Assembly: GCA_900767915.1 (NCBI GenBank)
Contig: CAAGAX010000055.1
Span: 1 to 64,000, forward strand
Length of the DNA: 64,000 nt
Direction of reading: 5' to 3'
Source of the DNA: Acholeplasmatales bacterium
GTDB lineage: Bacteria; Bacillota_I; Bacilli_A; Acholeplasmatales; Anaeroplasmataceae
Shown here piece by piece: positions 28,135 through 37,904 of this stretch (positions within the stretch are counted from its first letter, which is position 1; every line of letters begins with the position of its first letter). The position numbers were made by a program, and so were the translations under genes. The notes under the pieces are model-generated. The model had not been told where the DNA came from. It did no database searches and saw nothing but the letters and a program-made list of their open reading frames with translations.

Positions 28135-28779
28135 TTAATTCATCCAAGATGGGTCGTTAGGATTTTTTTGGAATTTTAAAATCTTTTCAATATCTTCCTT
28201 GCTAATATAGTTTTCATCATGAGCTACATGAACTAATGTTTCAAAATTTGATAATGAATGATTTATAACCTTAGCCTCACTTAATCTATCTAAGCCCTTC
28301 TTTAAACCATATGTGAAGATTGAAGCTATACCTAATACATTACAGCCGGCTTCTCTTAAAACATCAACAACCTCAATTGAAGAACCAGCAGTTGAAATTA
28401 AATCCTCAATTACAACTACATCCTCTCCTACAGGAACAACACCTTCAATTTGGTTTCCACGTCCATGATCCTTAGCTCCACCTCTAACATAGCCCATAGG
28501 CATATTTAAAATTTCAGAAACATATGCTGCATGAGCAATACCAGCAGTTGATGTACCCATAATTACCTTACAGGTAGGATAATATGTTTTAATTATTTCA
28601 GCAAGTCCATTTTCAACTACTCTACGAACATCAGGATAAGATAATGTTAATCTATTATCACAATAGATTGGTGATTTAATACCACTTGCCCATGTAAATG
28701 GATCATTTGGCTTTAAAAACACTGCTTTAATTTTTAAAAGGTTTTTCGCAACCTCTACTGCTAATTTATTTTCTTCCAT
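28135..28779 (-). CDS. pyrE: Orotate phosphoribosyltransferase
   Basis: A 214-residue enzyme that adds orotate to PRPP to give OMP, step five of UMP synthesis. The PRPP-binding motif is VVVIEDLISTAGSS (about 121-134) and the flexible-loop region is VRGGAKDHGRGNQIEG, with the catalytic Lys. Last gene of the operon. Two bases separate it from pyrF, whose 3' end carries the AAAGGAG site. Confidence 0.95.
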   Translation of the reverse strand: MEENKLAVEVAKNLLKIKAVFLKPNDPFTWASGIKSPIYCDNRLTLSYPDVRRVVENGLAEIIKTYYPTCKVIMGTSTAGIAHAAYVSEILNMPMGYVRGGAKDHGRGNQIEGVVPVGEDVVVIEDLISTAGSSIEVVDVLREAGCNVLGIASIFTYGLKKGLDRLSEAKVINHSLSNFETLVHVAHDENYISKEDIEKILKFQKNPNDPSWMN

Positions 28780-28780
28780 T

Positions 28781-29467
28781 TTAACAAAACTCCTTTACAC
28801 ATCTTAAATAAGCACTAACTGGATCAGCTGATGCAGTAATACTTCTACCAACAACAATATATGTTGATCCTAATTCCTTTGCGTAGCTAGGTGTAGCTAC
28901 TCTTTTTTGATCATTAACTGAATCATCTGAAAAACGAATACCAGGTGTAACTGAAATTAAGCCTAATTCTTTAATAATTGGAGCTTCAAGTGCTGAGCAT
29001 ACAACACCATCTAATCCAGCTGTCTTAGCATTTAAAGCATATTGCTTAACAACATCCTTAAGTGGAGCTTTAATTAATAGCTCATTTTCTAAAACATCTT
29101 GAGAAATTGAAGTTAATTGAGTTACAGCAATAAGCTTAGTATTACATCCACCCTCTATACTATCTAATCCACGTCTTGCTGCCCTCATCATTTCAATGCC
29201 ACCTGCAGCATGTACGTTAGTAATATCAACTCCTAATGAAGCAATATTTCTCATTGCCTTTTCAACAGTATTAGGAATATCATGAAGCTTTAAATCTAAA
29301 AATATTTTAAAGCCCTTTCCCTTTAATTCTCTAACAAGACTTGGTCCTTCCTTATAAAAAATTTCCATACCAATTTTTAAATAAGGACTATAGCCATCAA
29401 AAGGCTTTAAAAAATTCATTAAGTCATCACGATTCTTAAAATCACATGCAATAATTACGTCTCTCAT
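28781..29467 (-). CDS. pyrF: Orotidine 5'-phosphate decarboxylase
   Basis: A 228-residue TIM-barrel enzyme that converts OMP to UMP. The catalytic Lys/Asp array is visible in DLKLHDIPNTV (about 58-68). The phosphate site is in VTPGIRF and YIVVGRSIT. Length is standard for the group I enzyme. It lies one base behind pyrD in the operon. Confidence 0.96.
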   Translation of the reverse strand: MRDVIIACDFKNRDDLMNFLKPFDGYSPYLKIGMEIFYKEGPSLVRELKGKGFKIFLDLKLHDIPNTVEKAMRNIASLGVDITNVHAAGGIEMMRAARRGLDSIEGGCNTKLIAVTQLTSISQDVLENELLIKAPLKDVVKQYALNAKTAGLDGVVCSALEAPIIKELGLISVTPGIRFSDDSVNDQKRVATPSYAKELGSTYIVVGRSITASADPVSAYLRCVKEFC

Positions 29468-29468
29468 A

Positions 29469-30377
29469 TTATTTTGCCTTTCCTATTATTTTTTCTAAAT
29501 CATCAATATTAAGCTCATTCATTACCTTTTCTAAATCATCAATAATATCCTTACATGCATAAGGGTTAACAAGATTTTCAGCTCCAACCATAACAAGGCT
29601 AGCACCTGCATACATCATTTCAATAACATCATAAGCATTTTGTATACCACCCATTCCAATTACTGGAATATTTACACTATGACTTACCTCATAAACCATT
29701 CTTAATGCTACAGGAAAAATACCTGGTCCGCTATAGCCACCCTTTTTAACTGCGATAATAGGCTGACCAGTTTTTAAATTAATACGCATTCCTACCATTG
29801 TGTTAATCAAGCTAATTGCGTCTGCACCTGCTTTTTCTACAGCCAAAGCCATAGAAACTATATCAGTAACATTAGGAGATAATTTAACAATAATTGGCTT
29901 TTTAGATACCTTCTTAACCTCAGAAACTAAATTATAAGCTACCTCTTCATTAACACCAAAGGCCATTCCTCCACCTGTAACATTAGGACAGCTTATATTT
30001 AATTCAATAGCCAAAACCTCATTAACATCATTAAATTTTTTTACTGTTTCAACATAATCTGATACTGAATGTCCCCCGACATTAGCAATAACCTTATCAT
30101 TATATACCTTTTTAAGCTTAGGAATTTCTTCTGATATAACTTTATCAACTCCTGGATTTTGTAACCCAATAGAATTAATTAAACCGGCTGGGCATTCAGC
30201 AATACGTGGTAATGGATTACCATATCTTGGTAATAGTGTTGTTCCCTTTAAGGAAATACTACCTAATATATTTATATCATAAATTTCACTAAATTCATAG
30301 CCAAATCCAAATGTTCCTGAAGCAGGAATAATAGGATTTTTAAATATATGATTTAAAAAATTTATTTTAGTGTTCAT
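29469..30377 (-). CDS. pyrD: Dihydroorotate dehydrogenase B, catalytic subunit
   Basis: A 302-residue FMN enzyme of class 1B that oxidises dihydroorotate to orotate and passes electrons to NAD through PyrK. The opening (NPIIPASGTFGFG) and the catalytic Cys in ELNISCPNV (about 130) mark the PyrDB type. The FMN phosphate site is in VIGMGGI and MVGAENLV. The gene overlaps pyrK by one base, and the partner subunit is the expected neighbour. Confidence 0.96.
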   Translation of the reverse strand: MNTKINFLNHIFKNPIIPASGTFGFGYEFSEIYDINILGSISLKGTTLLPRYGNPLPRIAECPAGLINSIGLQNPGVDKVISEEIPKLKKVYNDKVIANVGGHSVSDYVETVKKFNDVNEVLAIELNISCPNVTGGGMAFGVNEEVAYNLVSEVKKVSKKPIIVKLSPNVTDIVSMALAVEKAGADAISLINTMVGMRINLKTGQPIIAVKKGGYSGPGIFPVALRMVYEVSHSVNIPVIGMGGIQNAYDVIEMMYAGASLVMVGAENLVNPYACKDIIDDLEKVMNELNIDDLEKIIGKAK

Positions 30378-31105
30378 TAGAATATTACCTCCTTACTATC
30401 AAAAACAGGTCCTTCCTTACAAACACGCTTAGGTCCATTAATTGTTTCAATCGAACATCCCATACAAGCACCAAAGCCACAGCCCATTCTTGCTTCAAGT
30501 GATACAGAGCCATTAGGATAAGCCTTAGCCAATGCTTCTAGCATTCTATAAGGTCCACAAGAGTAATAATATTCAATATTTAATTTATTTTCTTTAATAC
30601 AGTCTAAAATAGTTCCATGAGTACCTAATGAACCATCATCTGTGCATAAATAAACATTACATAAAGCTTTTAACTCATCAATTAATACTAAATCATCCTT
30701 ACCTCTAGCACCATATACTAATGTAGGCTTAATACCTAATTCATTATATTTTTTTGCTAAAGATATCATAGGGGCAATTCCAATACCACCCGCAATTAAT
30801 GTTGGGGTGATATTAGCATTAATTTTAAAGCCATTTCCTAAACCAATTAGGCAATCTAGGGTAGTACCAATCTTATATTGAGACATATCCTTTGTTCCTA
30901 AGCCTAAAACCTTATAAAGTATATCGACATAATTTAAGCTATAATCAGAAACAGATATTGGTCTTCTTAAATACTTATCAGGCAATTTGATATTAATAAA
31001 TTCACCTGAATTTTTAATCTCACTACAATCTCCTTCAAGCCTCATTAAGAAAACATCCTTACCGACTTGTTTATTAGATGTGATTTTAAGTATAGCTTTT
31101 TTCAT
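30377..31105 (-). CDS. pyrK: Dihydroorotate dehydrogenase B, electron-transfer subunit
   Basis: A 242-residue FAD and 2Fe-2S protein that links PyrD to NAD. The FAD site is RRPISVSDY (about 48), the NAD-binding Gly-rich segment is LIAGGIGIAPM, and the iron-sulfur cysteines are in MGCGFGACMGC plus the following Cys near the C-terminus. It lies 3 nt behind carB. Confidence 0.95.
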   Translation of the reverse strand: MKKAILKITSNKQVGKDVFLMRLEGDCSEIKNSGEFINIKLPDKYLRRPISVSDYSLNYVDILYKVLGLGTKDMSQYKIGTTLDCLIGLGNGFKINANITPTLIAGGIGIAPMISLAKKYNELGIKPTLVYGARGKDDLVLIDELKALCNVYLCTDDGSLGTHGTILDCIKENKLNIEYYYSCGPYRMLEALAKAYPNGSVSLEARMGCGFGACMGCSIETINGPKRVCKEGPVFDSKEVIF

Positions 31106-31108
31106 CGA

Positions 31109-34100
31109 TTACTCCTTATCAATTACAGATATTCCCATAGTTATTTCCTCTAATACATCAAGTAATACCTTTACTGTATCAAGACATGTGAATACTGCAA
31201 CATTATTATCGATTGCGGCACGACGAATAATCTTACCATCATTATTTGTACTTATACCCTCACTTGAGGTATTAATAACATATGTAACATAGCCTTTTTT
31301 AATTGAATCAAGAATCTCTTCACTACCTTGAGATAATTTTTTCTTAACTCTTGTTTTAATACCATGCTGCTTTAAGAACTTAGCTGTACCTGATGTAGCT
31401 TCAATATTAAAGCCAAGATTATAAAATCTCTTAATTAATGGTAATGCATTTTCCTTATCCATATCAGAAATAGTAGCTAAAATAGTACCATAATTTGCAA
31501 CACGAGTACCTGATGCCTTTAATGATTTATATAGAGCTCTATTTAATGAATAATCATATCCAATAGCTTCGCCAGTTGATTTCATTTCAGGTGATAATAC
31601 AACATCAAGACCAGAAAGCTTTGTAAATGAGAAGGTAGGAGTCTTTACATACCATCTCTTACGCTTATTAGCTAATCCTTGATATCCTAAATCCTTAAGC
31701 TTACTTCCAAGCATTACCTTTGTTGCTATATTCGCAATAGGTATGCCAGTAGATTTAGCTAGGAATGGAACTGTACGGCTTGAACGAGGGTTAACCTCAA
31801 TTATAGATACCTCATTTTTCTTATCAACTATAAATTGAATATTAAATAATCCAATCATTTTAAGCTTTAAGCCTATTTTTGTTGTATAATCAACAATAAC
31901 CTTTTGTACCTCTTCATTTAAAGAATAAGGAGGATAAACTGACATACTATCTCCACTATGAACACCAGTTCTCTCAATATGCTCCATAATACCTGGAATG
32001 AATACTGTTTGTCCATCGCATATTGCATCTACCTCACATTCTTGTCCTGATACATACTTATCAACAAGAATTGGATGCTCACTATCAAAGGCTACTGCTT
32101 CACTAACCTTATCACGTAAAACATTTTCATCATATACTATATGCATCATTCTTCCACCTAATACAAATGATGGACGAACTAATACTGGATAGCCAATTTC
32201 ATTTGCCGCATTAACTGCCTCATCAACAGAATAAACACCATAGCCCTTTGGCATTGGAATATTTAATTCCTCCATAGCAGTTTCAAATAAAGCTCTATCC
32301 TCAGCTGTATCAATAGCTAATGCACTAGAACCAAAAATTCTTACGCCTGCCTTATCTAGCTTTGAGGCTAGATTAATTGCTGTTTGTCCACCTAAGGCAA
32401 CAATAACTCCATCAGGCTTTTCATAATCAATAACATTCATAACATCCTCAAATGTTAATGGTTCAAAATATAATTTATCTGATACAGTATAATCTGTAGA
32501 AACTGTTTCTGGGTTATTATTTATAATTATAGCCTCATATCCAGCCTCTTGAATACCCCATATTGCGTGAACTGTTGTATAATCAAATTCAACACCCTGA
32601 CCAATTCTAATAGGACCTGAGCCTAAAACTACAATCTTCTTTTTATTAGATCTAATAGATTCATTTTCTTCTTCATATGTAGAATAGAAATAAGGAATAT
32701 AGCTCTTAAACTCAGAAGCACATGTATCAATCATCTTATATACAGGATAAATATTATTATCATGTCTTAGCATATAAATATCATGATAATTAGAATTCCA
32801 AATTTTAGCTAAATATGAATCAGCAAAGCCATATCTTTTAGCTAGTTTTAATGTATCAATATCCATTGGATGATTTTTAATTTCATTTTCAAGCTCAATA
32901 ATGTGATTGTATTTCTCTAAGAAGAATCTATCAATCTTAGTTAAGAAATATAATTCATCAATTGTAACACCCTTACGTAGTGCTTCACCAATTGCGTAAA
33001 TTCTTTCATCTGTATGTAATGAAATGAACTTCATTAATTCCATTTCATTCATATTTTTTAAGCTTTGAAGCTCAATATGATCAACCTTATTTTCTAATGA
33101 TCTAATGGCCTTTAGTAATGATTCTTCTATTGTTCTACCTATAGCCATTACTTCACCTGTAGCCTTCATTTGAGTAGATAGGCTTCGATTAGCAGTTGCA
33201 AACTTATCAAAAGGAAATCTAGGAATCTTTGTAACAACATAATCTAATGTTGGTTCAAATGAAGCTAATGTATTAGCTATTTTTATTTCATCTAGTCTTA
33301 AGCCACAAGCTATTTTTGCTGAAACTCTAGCAATAGGGTAGCCTGAAGCCTTTGATGCTAAGGCTGAAGAACGTGAAACACGGGGATTAACCTCAATTAC
33401 ATAATATTTAAATGAATAAGGGTCTAAAGAAAATTGAACATTACATCCACCCTCAATACCTAATGCACGAATAATCTTTAATGCTGAATTTCTAAGCATT
33501 TGATATTCCTTATTAGTTAGAGTTTGACTTGGCGCTACTACAATTGAATCTCCTGTATGAATTCCAACAGGGTCAACATTTTCCATATTACAAACAACTA
33601 TTGCAGTATCATTTTTATCTCTTAATACTTCATATTCAATTTCCTTAAAGCCTTTAATTGATCTTTCAACTAAAACCTGAGAAACTGGAGATAATTTTAA
33701 AGCATTTTTAGCAAGAGGAATTAATTCCTCCTCGTTATCAGCAAATCCTCCACCAGTACCACCTAATGTGAAGGCAGGTCTTAAAATAATTGGATAACCA
33801 ATCTTTGATGCAGCATCCCTTACCTCCTCTAAGGTTGTAGCGGTAATAGACTCTAAAATTGGTTCGTTAATTTCAAGGCATAACTCTTTAAAAAGCTCTC
33901 TATCCTCAGCACGCTCAATCGCATGACTAGATGTACCTAAAAGCTCAACCTGGCATTCATCTAATATTCCTTTTTTAGATAGCTGCATACCTAAATTCAA
34001 GCCAGTTTGACCACCTATAGAGCAAATTAAGCCATCAGGACGTTCAAAACGAATTATTTTAGCTACATTCTCAAGATCAAGTGGCTCCATATAAACCTTA

Positions 34101-34285
34101 TCAGCTATCTTAGTATCTGTCATAATAGTTGCAGGATTTGAATTAACTAATATTACCTCATATCCTTCTTCCTTTAAAGCTAAACAGGCTTGAGTACCAG
34201 CATAATCAAATTCAGCACCTTGACCAATAACAATTGGACCAGAACCAATTACCATTATCTTTTTAATATCTGTTCGTTTTGGCAT
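31109..34285 (-). CDS. carB: Carbamoyl-phosphate synthase, large subunit
   Basis: A 1058-residue synthetase made of two homologous ATP-grasp halves and a C-terminal MGS-like regulatory domain. Each half starts with an ATP-grasp preATP segment (IMVIGSGPIVIGQG and IVVLGSGPIRIGQG). It makes carbamoyl phosphate from bicarbonate, ATP and ammonia supplied by CarA. I place the start at 34285, where ATG follows GGAGG by 8 nt. An upstream ATG at 34300 lacks a correctly placed site. The gene overlaps carA by 23 nt. As the only CPSase seen here, it probably serves pyrimidine and perhaps arginine synthesis. Confidence 0.96.
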   Translation of the reverse strand: MPKRTDIKKIMVIGSGPIVIGQGAEFDYAGTQACLALKEEGYEVILVNSNPATIMTDTKIADKVYMEPLDLENVAKIIRFERPDGLICSIGGQTGLNLGMQLSKKGILDECQVELLGTSSHAIERAEDRELFKELCLEINEPILESITATTLEEVRDAASKIGYPIILRPAFTLGGTGGGFADNEEELIPLAKNALKLSPVSQVLVERSIKGFKEIEYEVLRDKNDTAIVVCNMENVDPVGIHTGDSIVVAPSQTLTNKEYQMLRNSALKIIRALGIEGGCNVQFSLDPYSFKYYVIEVNPRVSRSSALASKASGYPIARVSAKIACGLRLDEIKIANTLASFEPTLDYVVTKIPRFPFDKFATANRSLSTQMKATGEVMAIGRTIEESLLKAIRSLENKVDHIELQSLKNMNEMELMKFISLHTDERIYAIGEALRKGVTIDELYFLTKIDRFFLEKYNHIIELENEIKNHPMDIDTLKLAKRYGFADSYLAKIWNSNYHDIYMLRHDNNIYPVYKMIDTCASEFKSYIPYFYSTYEEENESIRSNKKKIVVLGSGPIRIGQGVEFDYTTVHAIWGIQEAGYEAIIINNNPETVSTDYTVSDKLYFEPLTFEDVMNVIDYEKPDGVIVALGGQTAINLASKLDKAGVRIFGSSALAIDTAEDRALFETAMEELNIPMPKGYGVYSVDEAVNAANEIGYPVLVRPSFVLGGRMMHIVYDENVLRDKVSEAVAFDSEHPILVDKYVSGQECEVDAICDGQTVFIPGIMEHIERTGVHSGDSMSVYPPYSLNEEVQKVIVDYTTKIGLKLKMIGLFNIQFIVDKKNEVSIIEVNPRSSRTVPFLAKSTGIPIANIATKVMLGSKLKDLGYQGLANKRKRWYVKTPTFSFTKLSGLDVVLSPEMKSTGEAIGYDYSLNRALYKSLKASGTRVANYGTILATISDMDKENALPLIKRFYNLGFNIEATSGTAKFLKQHGIKTRVKKKLSQGSEEILDSIKKGYVTYVINTSSEGISTNNDGKIIRRAAIDNNVAVFTCLDTVKVLLDVLEEITMGISVIDKE

Positions 34286-35372
34286 AATCATTTCCTCCAC
34301 ATCTCTTCATTAATTCCATAAAGCGATTAAAAATATATTCACTATCCTCAGGACCTGCAGCAGATTCAGGGTGATATTGTACAGCAATAACATTATTTTC
34401 CTTATCCATCATACCTTCTGCTTCATTATCTAAAAGGTTAATATGAGTTAAGGTTAATCCAGTACCCTTTAATGAGTCAATATCAATTGCGAATGAGTGA
34501 TTTTGACTTGTAATTTCTATCTTATCTGTTTCAAGATTCTTAACTGGGTGATTACCACCACGGTGACCAAACTTCATCTTATATGTTTTAGCACCATATG
34601 CTAAGCCAATAATTTGATGTCCTAAGCAAATACCTAAAATAGGAACTACACCCTTCATTTGTCTTACAAGCTCAATAACAGGTGTTACATTTTCAGGATC
34701 TCCTGGACCATTTGATAGGAATAATCCATCTGGCTTATACTTCATAATAACTTCCTTTGGTGTATTATAAGGAACTACTACAACATTACAACCACATTGA
34801 TTAAGCTTACGAATAATATTTAATTTAACTCCACAATCTACAGCTACTACAGTATAAAGTGGATTAGGAGTTCTTGAATACCAAATCTTTTTAGAAGAAA
34901 CAGTAGGAACCTGATTCTTAGGATATTGATAATCATTAAGCATTTTCATACATTCCTCAATAGGCTTATCAAAATCACAAATTAAAGCCTTCATTGAACC
35001 ATGATCTCTAATAATTCTTACAATTTCTCTTGTATCAACACCACTAATACCTACTGCGTGATTTTCTTCCATTACCTCTCCAAGCGTTCTTGTAAAACGG
35101 AAGTTAGATGGTACATCATTATATTCTCTTACAATAAAGCCTGACATATAAATATTCTTTGATTCATAATCCTCATCAGTTAATCCATAATTTCCGATTA
35201 ATGGATAGGTCATACATACCATTTGTCCACAATATGAAGGGTCTGATAAAATTTCTTGGTAGCCTACAATTGAAGTATTAAAAACAATTTCAGCTATTTT
35301 TTCATCACTAGAACCAAATCCTTCACCAAAGAAAATATGTCCATCCTCTAATACTAGCTTTCTTTTCATCAT
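34263..35372 (-). CDS. carA: Carbamoyl-phosphate synthase, small (glutaminase) subunit
   Basis: A 369-residue subunit that hydrolyses glutamine and channels ammonia to CarB. The N-terminal half is the CPSase small-chain domain (LEDGHIFFGEGFG). The C-terminal half is a class I glutamine amidotransferase with the nucleophile Cys in GICLGHQIIGLAYG and the catalytic His-Glu in VQYHPESAAG. The gene begins ATGATG and overlaps the pyrC stop codon. Confidence 0.96.
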   Translation of the reverse strand: MMKRKLVLEDGHIFFGEGFGSSDEKIAEIVFNTSIVGYQEILSDPSYCGQMVCMTYPLIGNYGLTDEDYESKNIYMSGFIVREYNDVPSNFRFTRTLGEVMEENHAVGISGVDTREIVRIIRDHGSMKALICDFDKPIEECMKMLNDYQYPKNQVPTVSSKKIWYSRTPNPLYTVVAVDCGVKLNIIRKLNQCGCNVVVVPYNTPKEVIMKYKPDGLFLSNGPGDPENVTPVIELVRQMKGVVPILGICLGHQIIGLAYGAKTYKMKFGHRGGNHPVKNLETDKIEITSQNHSFAIDIDSLKGTGLTLTHINLLDNEAEGMMDKENNVIAVQYHPESAAGPEDSEYIFNRFMELMKRCGGNDYAKTNRY

Positions 35373-36583
35373 TTTCCCTCTTTTCTATAAATTATCTTTC
35401 CATTTAAAATTGTATATTTAGTAAATCCATAATATGTATTACCAATAAATGGAGAATTCTTTCCTTTTGATAATATTTCATCCTCAGTATATTTATGAGG
35501 ATTATTTATATCTAATATTGCAATATTACAAGTACTACCTTCATAGATACCATATTTTGGTAAATTAAAGATTTTCATTGGATTATAAACTAATAAATCT
35601 AAAAATCTATCTAATGATAATAATCCTGTTTTAACAAAGCTTGTATAAACAATAGGTATCATTGTTTCAAGTCCTATTATACCATTAGGACATTCATTAT
35701 ATGGTTTACTCTTTTCCTCTTTAGTATGAGGAGCATGATCAGAAGCTAAAATATCAACTGTACCATCAAGTAAAGCTTCAACTGTAGCCTTACGATTCTC
35801 TTCACTTCTTAAAGGTGGATTCATTTTATAATTAGCATTTTTTATTTCACTTTCATTTAAAACTAAATGATGCGGAGCTACCTCACAGGTAATATTAGTA
35901 AATCCTTCACTTCTAGCCTTTTTAATTGCTGAAAATGACTCATATGTAGACATATGACAAAAATGATATTTACATCCTATTTTTTTAGCCAGCTCAATTT
36001 CTCTTCTAACTGCTACATATTCTCCTTTTGGATCATATTTATAAACATTATCCTCAGCATGAGAAGCAATAACTAAATTATATTTTTTCGCAAGCTTCAT
36101 AGCTTTTTCTAAAAGCTCTAAATTATTAACTCCTCTACCATCATCAGATATCGCATATACTCTATTATAAAATGAGTCAATATCAGCTAGATTTTCATCC
36201 TTTTCATTAACAGAAACAGCACCATATGGATAAACATTAACCATCGCATTTTTCTTTATTAATTCCTCTTCAATCAATAAATTATTTAAATTATCAGGAC
36301 AAGGATTTAAATTAGGCATTGCCATAATTGAAGTAAATCCACCCTTCATAGCTGATTTAGTGCCCGTTAAAATTGTTTCTTTATTTTCATATCCTGGCTC
36401 TCTTAAATGAACATGGACATCAATAGCTCCAGGCATAACTAAAGAATCAGTGGCATCTATACATAAATAATTATTATTTTCAATTAATGGAGCTATTTTA
36501 ATTATTTTATCATTATCAATTAAAATATCCTTTTTAATTAATTTATTATTTTCAACAACTAAGCCATTTTTAATTAAAATCAT
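35369..36583 (-). CDS. pyrC: Dihydroorotase
   Basis: A 404-residue class I dihydroorotase that closes carbamoyl-aspartate to dihydroorotate. The zinc ligands are visible in DVHVHLREPG (about 55-64), further His residues in IASHAED and FCHMST, and the catalytic Asp in ILASDHAPHT (about 280). Length and motifs match Bacillus PyrC rather than the shorter E. coli type. ATGA overlaps join it to pyrB upstream and carA downstream. Confidence 0.95.
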   Translation of the reverse strand: MILIKNGLVVENNKLIKKDILIDNDKIIKIAPLIENNNYLCIDATDSLVMPGAIDVHVHLREPGYENKETILTGTKSAMKGGFTSIMAMPNLNPCPDNLNNLLIEEELIKKNAMVNVYPYGAVSVNEKDENLADIDSFYNRVYAISDDGRGVNNLELLEKAMKLAKKYNLVIASHAEDNVYKYDPKGEYVAVRREIELAKKIGCKYHFCHMSTYESFSAIKKARSEGFTNITCEVAPHHLVLNESEIKNANYKMNPPLRSEENRKATVEALLDGTVDILASDHAPHTKEEKSKPYNECPNGIIGLETMIPIVYTSFVKTGLLSLDRFLDLLVYNPMKIFNLPKYGIYEGSTCNIAILDINNPHKYTEDEILSKGKNSPFIGNTYYGFTKYTILNGKIIYRKEGK

Positions 36584-37452
36584 AATCTACCATCCAAAAC
36601 CATAGAAATGACTGCCATACGGACATATACTCCATTAGTCATTTGCTTATAAATTCTACTCTTAGGACATTCCGCACAGCATGATGCAATTTCAACACCA
36701 CGATTAATTGGAGCTGGATGCATAATAATCGCATTTTCCTTCATACGATTCATTCTTTCTAATGTTAATCCATATTTCTCATGATATTCAGAAGCAGACA
36801 TCTTCATATGCTCCTGATGACGTTCAAATTGAACTCTTAGTAGCATAATTATATCCATTTTTTCAATTGCCTCATCAAAAGGAATAAATGGAGCACAATG
36901 ATCATTAAATTCCTCAGGACCAGAAATATAAACATCCATTCCTAATCTTTGCATAACCTCTATATTTGAATGTGCTACTCTTGAGTGAGAAATATCACCA
37001 ACAATACAACATTTCAATCCTTCAAAATGGCCATATTCTTCATAAATAGTCAATAAATCAAGTAATGATTGAGTTGGATGGTCAGCCTTACCATCTCCAG
37101 CATTTAAAATTGGAATATTAATGCCCTCAAGCTCTTTATAATATTGATCCTCCTGATGACGAATAATTACTCCATCAACTCCTAATGATTCAAATGTTCT
37201 TACAGTATCATATAATGTTTCACCCTTTTGAACACTTGATAATTGAGTATTACAATCTAACACTCCAATTCCTAAATTCATTAAAGCTGTAACAAATGAA
37301 TAGTGAGTTCTAGTTGAGTTTTCAAAAAATAATGTAGCAAATTTTCTTCCAGGGTAGGATACCTTAAATCCACCCTTTAGCTTTTCAGCGTAATTAATAA
37401 TCTCTTGAATCTTTTCTGTTGATAAATCCTTTAATCTTAGTAAGCCTTTCAT
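36580..37452 (-). CDS. pyrB: Aspartate carbamoyltransferase, catalytic subunit
   Basis: A 290-residue enzyme that joins carbamoyl phosphate and aspartate, the committed step of pyrimidine synthesis. The carbamoyl-phosphate site is FFENSTRTHYSF (about 43-54), with DHPTQSLLDL and the MHPAPINRGVE motif for aspartate. No pyrI regulatory gene is present, as in Bacillus. It is the first gene of the operon and sits directly behind the PyrR-type attenuator, with a GGTGG site in front of its ATG. Confidence 0.96.
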   Translation of the reverse strand: MKGLLRLKDLSTEKIQEIINYAEKLKGGFKVSYPGRKFATLFFENSTRTHYSFVTALMNLGIGVLDCNTQLSSVQKGETLYDTVRTFESLGVDGVIIRHQEDQYYKELEGINIPILNAGDGKADHPTQSLLDLLTIYEEYGHFEGLKCCIVGDISHSRVAHSNIEVMQRLGMDVYISGPEEFNDHCAPFIPFDEAIEKMDIIMLLRVQFERHQEHMKMSASEYHEKYGLTLERMNRMKENAIIMHPAPINRGVEIASCCAECPKSRIYKQMTNGVYVRMAVISMVLDGRL

Positions 37453-37462
37453 CTTTCCACCT

Positions 37463-37504
37463 CAAAAAAAATAGTTTTCCAATCCAAAAAGGACTAGAAA
37501 ACTA
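37463..37504 (-). terminator. Conditional terminator of the pyr leader
   Basis: Minus-strand hairpin TAGTTTTCTAGTCC / GGATTGGAAAACTA with loop TTTTT, followed by a run of eight T. It lies immediately ahead of the pyrB ribosome binding site. Confidence 0.9.
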
Positions 37505-37577
37505 GTATCAACACAATAGTAATTCATATTAATCTGGTATTCTTGTTAGCCTCTCTGGACTATCTTAAAGCTTTTCG
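37463..37577 (-). promoter_or_regulatory. PyrR-type attenuator leader
   Basis: The leader between promoter and pyrB carries the PyrR RNA-binding consensus AGTCCAGAGAGGCT (minus strand, 48 to 61 of the 37500 block). It is followed by a strong terminator at 37463-37504. UMP-bound PyrR is known to bind this motif in the anti-antiterminator and favour termination. That control is expected here, but pyrR itself is not in the window. Only one attenuator is seen, against three in B. subtilis. Confidence 0.88.
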
Positions 37578-37583
37578 ATATAT

Positions 37584-37612
37584 ATAATATCACAAAGCTT
37601 AAGCTAATTCAA
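37584..37612 (-). promoter_or_regulatory. Promoter of the pyr operon
   Basis: Minus-strand -35 TTGAAT (37607-37612) and -10 TATTAT (37584-37589), spaced by 17 nt. Start near 37577 places the PyrR motif about 16-29 nt into the transcript. Confidence 0.8.
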
Positions 37613-37652
37613 GTTATTGAGTTATATTTAATAGAAATATTATTTTCAATAA

Positions 37653-37904
37653 CTAATTATCTGAAATACCGTTCTTCAAATCTAATAAATAATCATATAA
37701 ATCATCATAATATTCAGTTTGAAGCATTAAATCATCATTAAAGCCAAAATAATTCTCTAAGGCCTTAGGATCGACCTCTTTTAGAAGGCAATTAAGCTTA
37801 TCTACTAATTCATCACTACAAACATCAGCTTCCTTATATGTTCCCTTAAACCAATCTGGATTACAGGCTCTAGCCAATGCCTCACTATATTTTAATATCT
37901 TCAT
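37653..37904 (-). CDS. Small acidic protein of unknown function
   Basis: An 83-residue, acidic, apparently soluble protein that I do not recognise. It reads as alpha-helical, with ARACNPDWFKGTYKEAD near the start and a Tyr/Asp-rich C-terminus (TEYYDDLYDYLLDL). The start at 37904 is chosen because a GAGGAGGG site lies 6 nt ahead; the frame opens 15 bases further upstream without a site. It overlaps the 3' end of the PLP-fold-like gene by 20 nt, so the two are probably translationally coupled and may function together. Confidence 0.6.
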   Translation of the reverse strand: MKILKYSEALARACNPDWFKGTYKEADVCSDELVDKLNCLLKEVDPKALENYFGFNDDLMLQTEYYDDLYDYLLDLKNGISDN

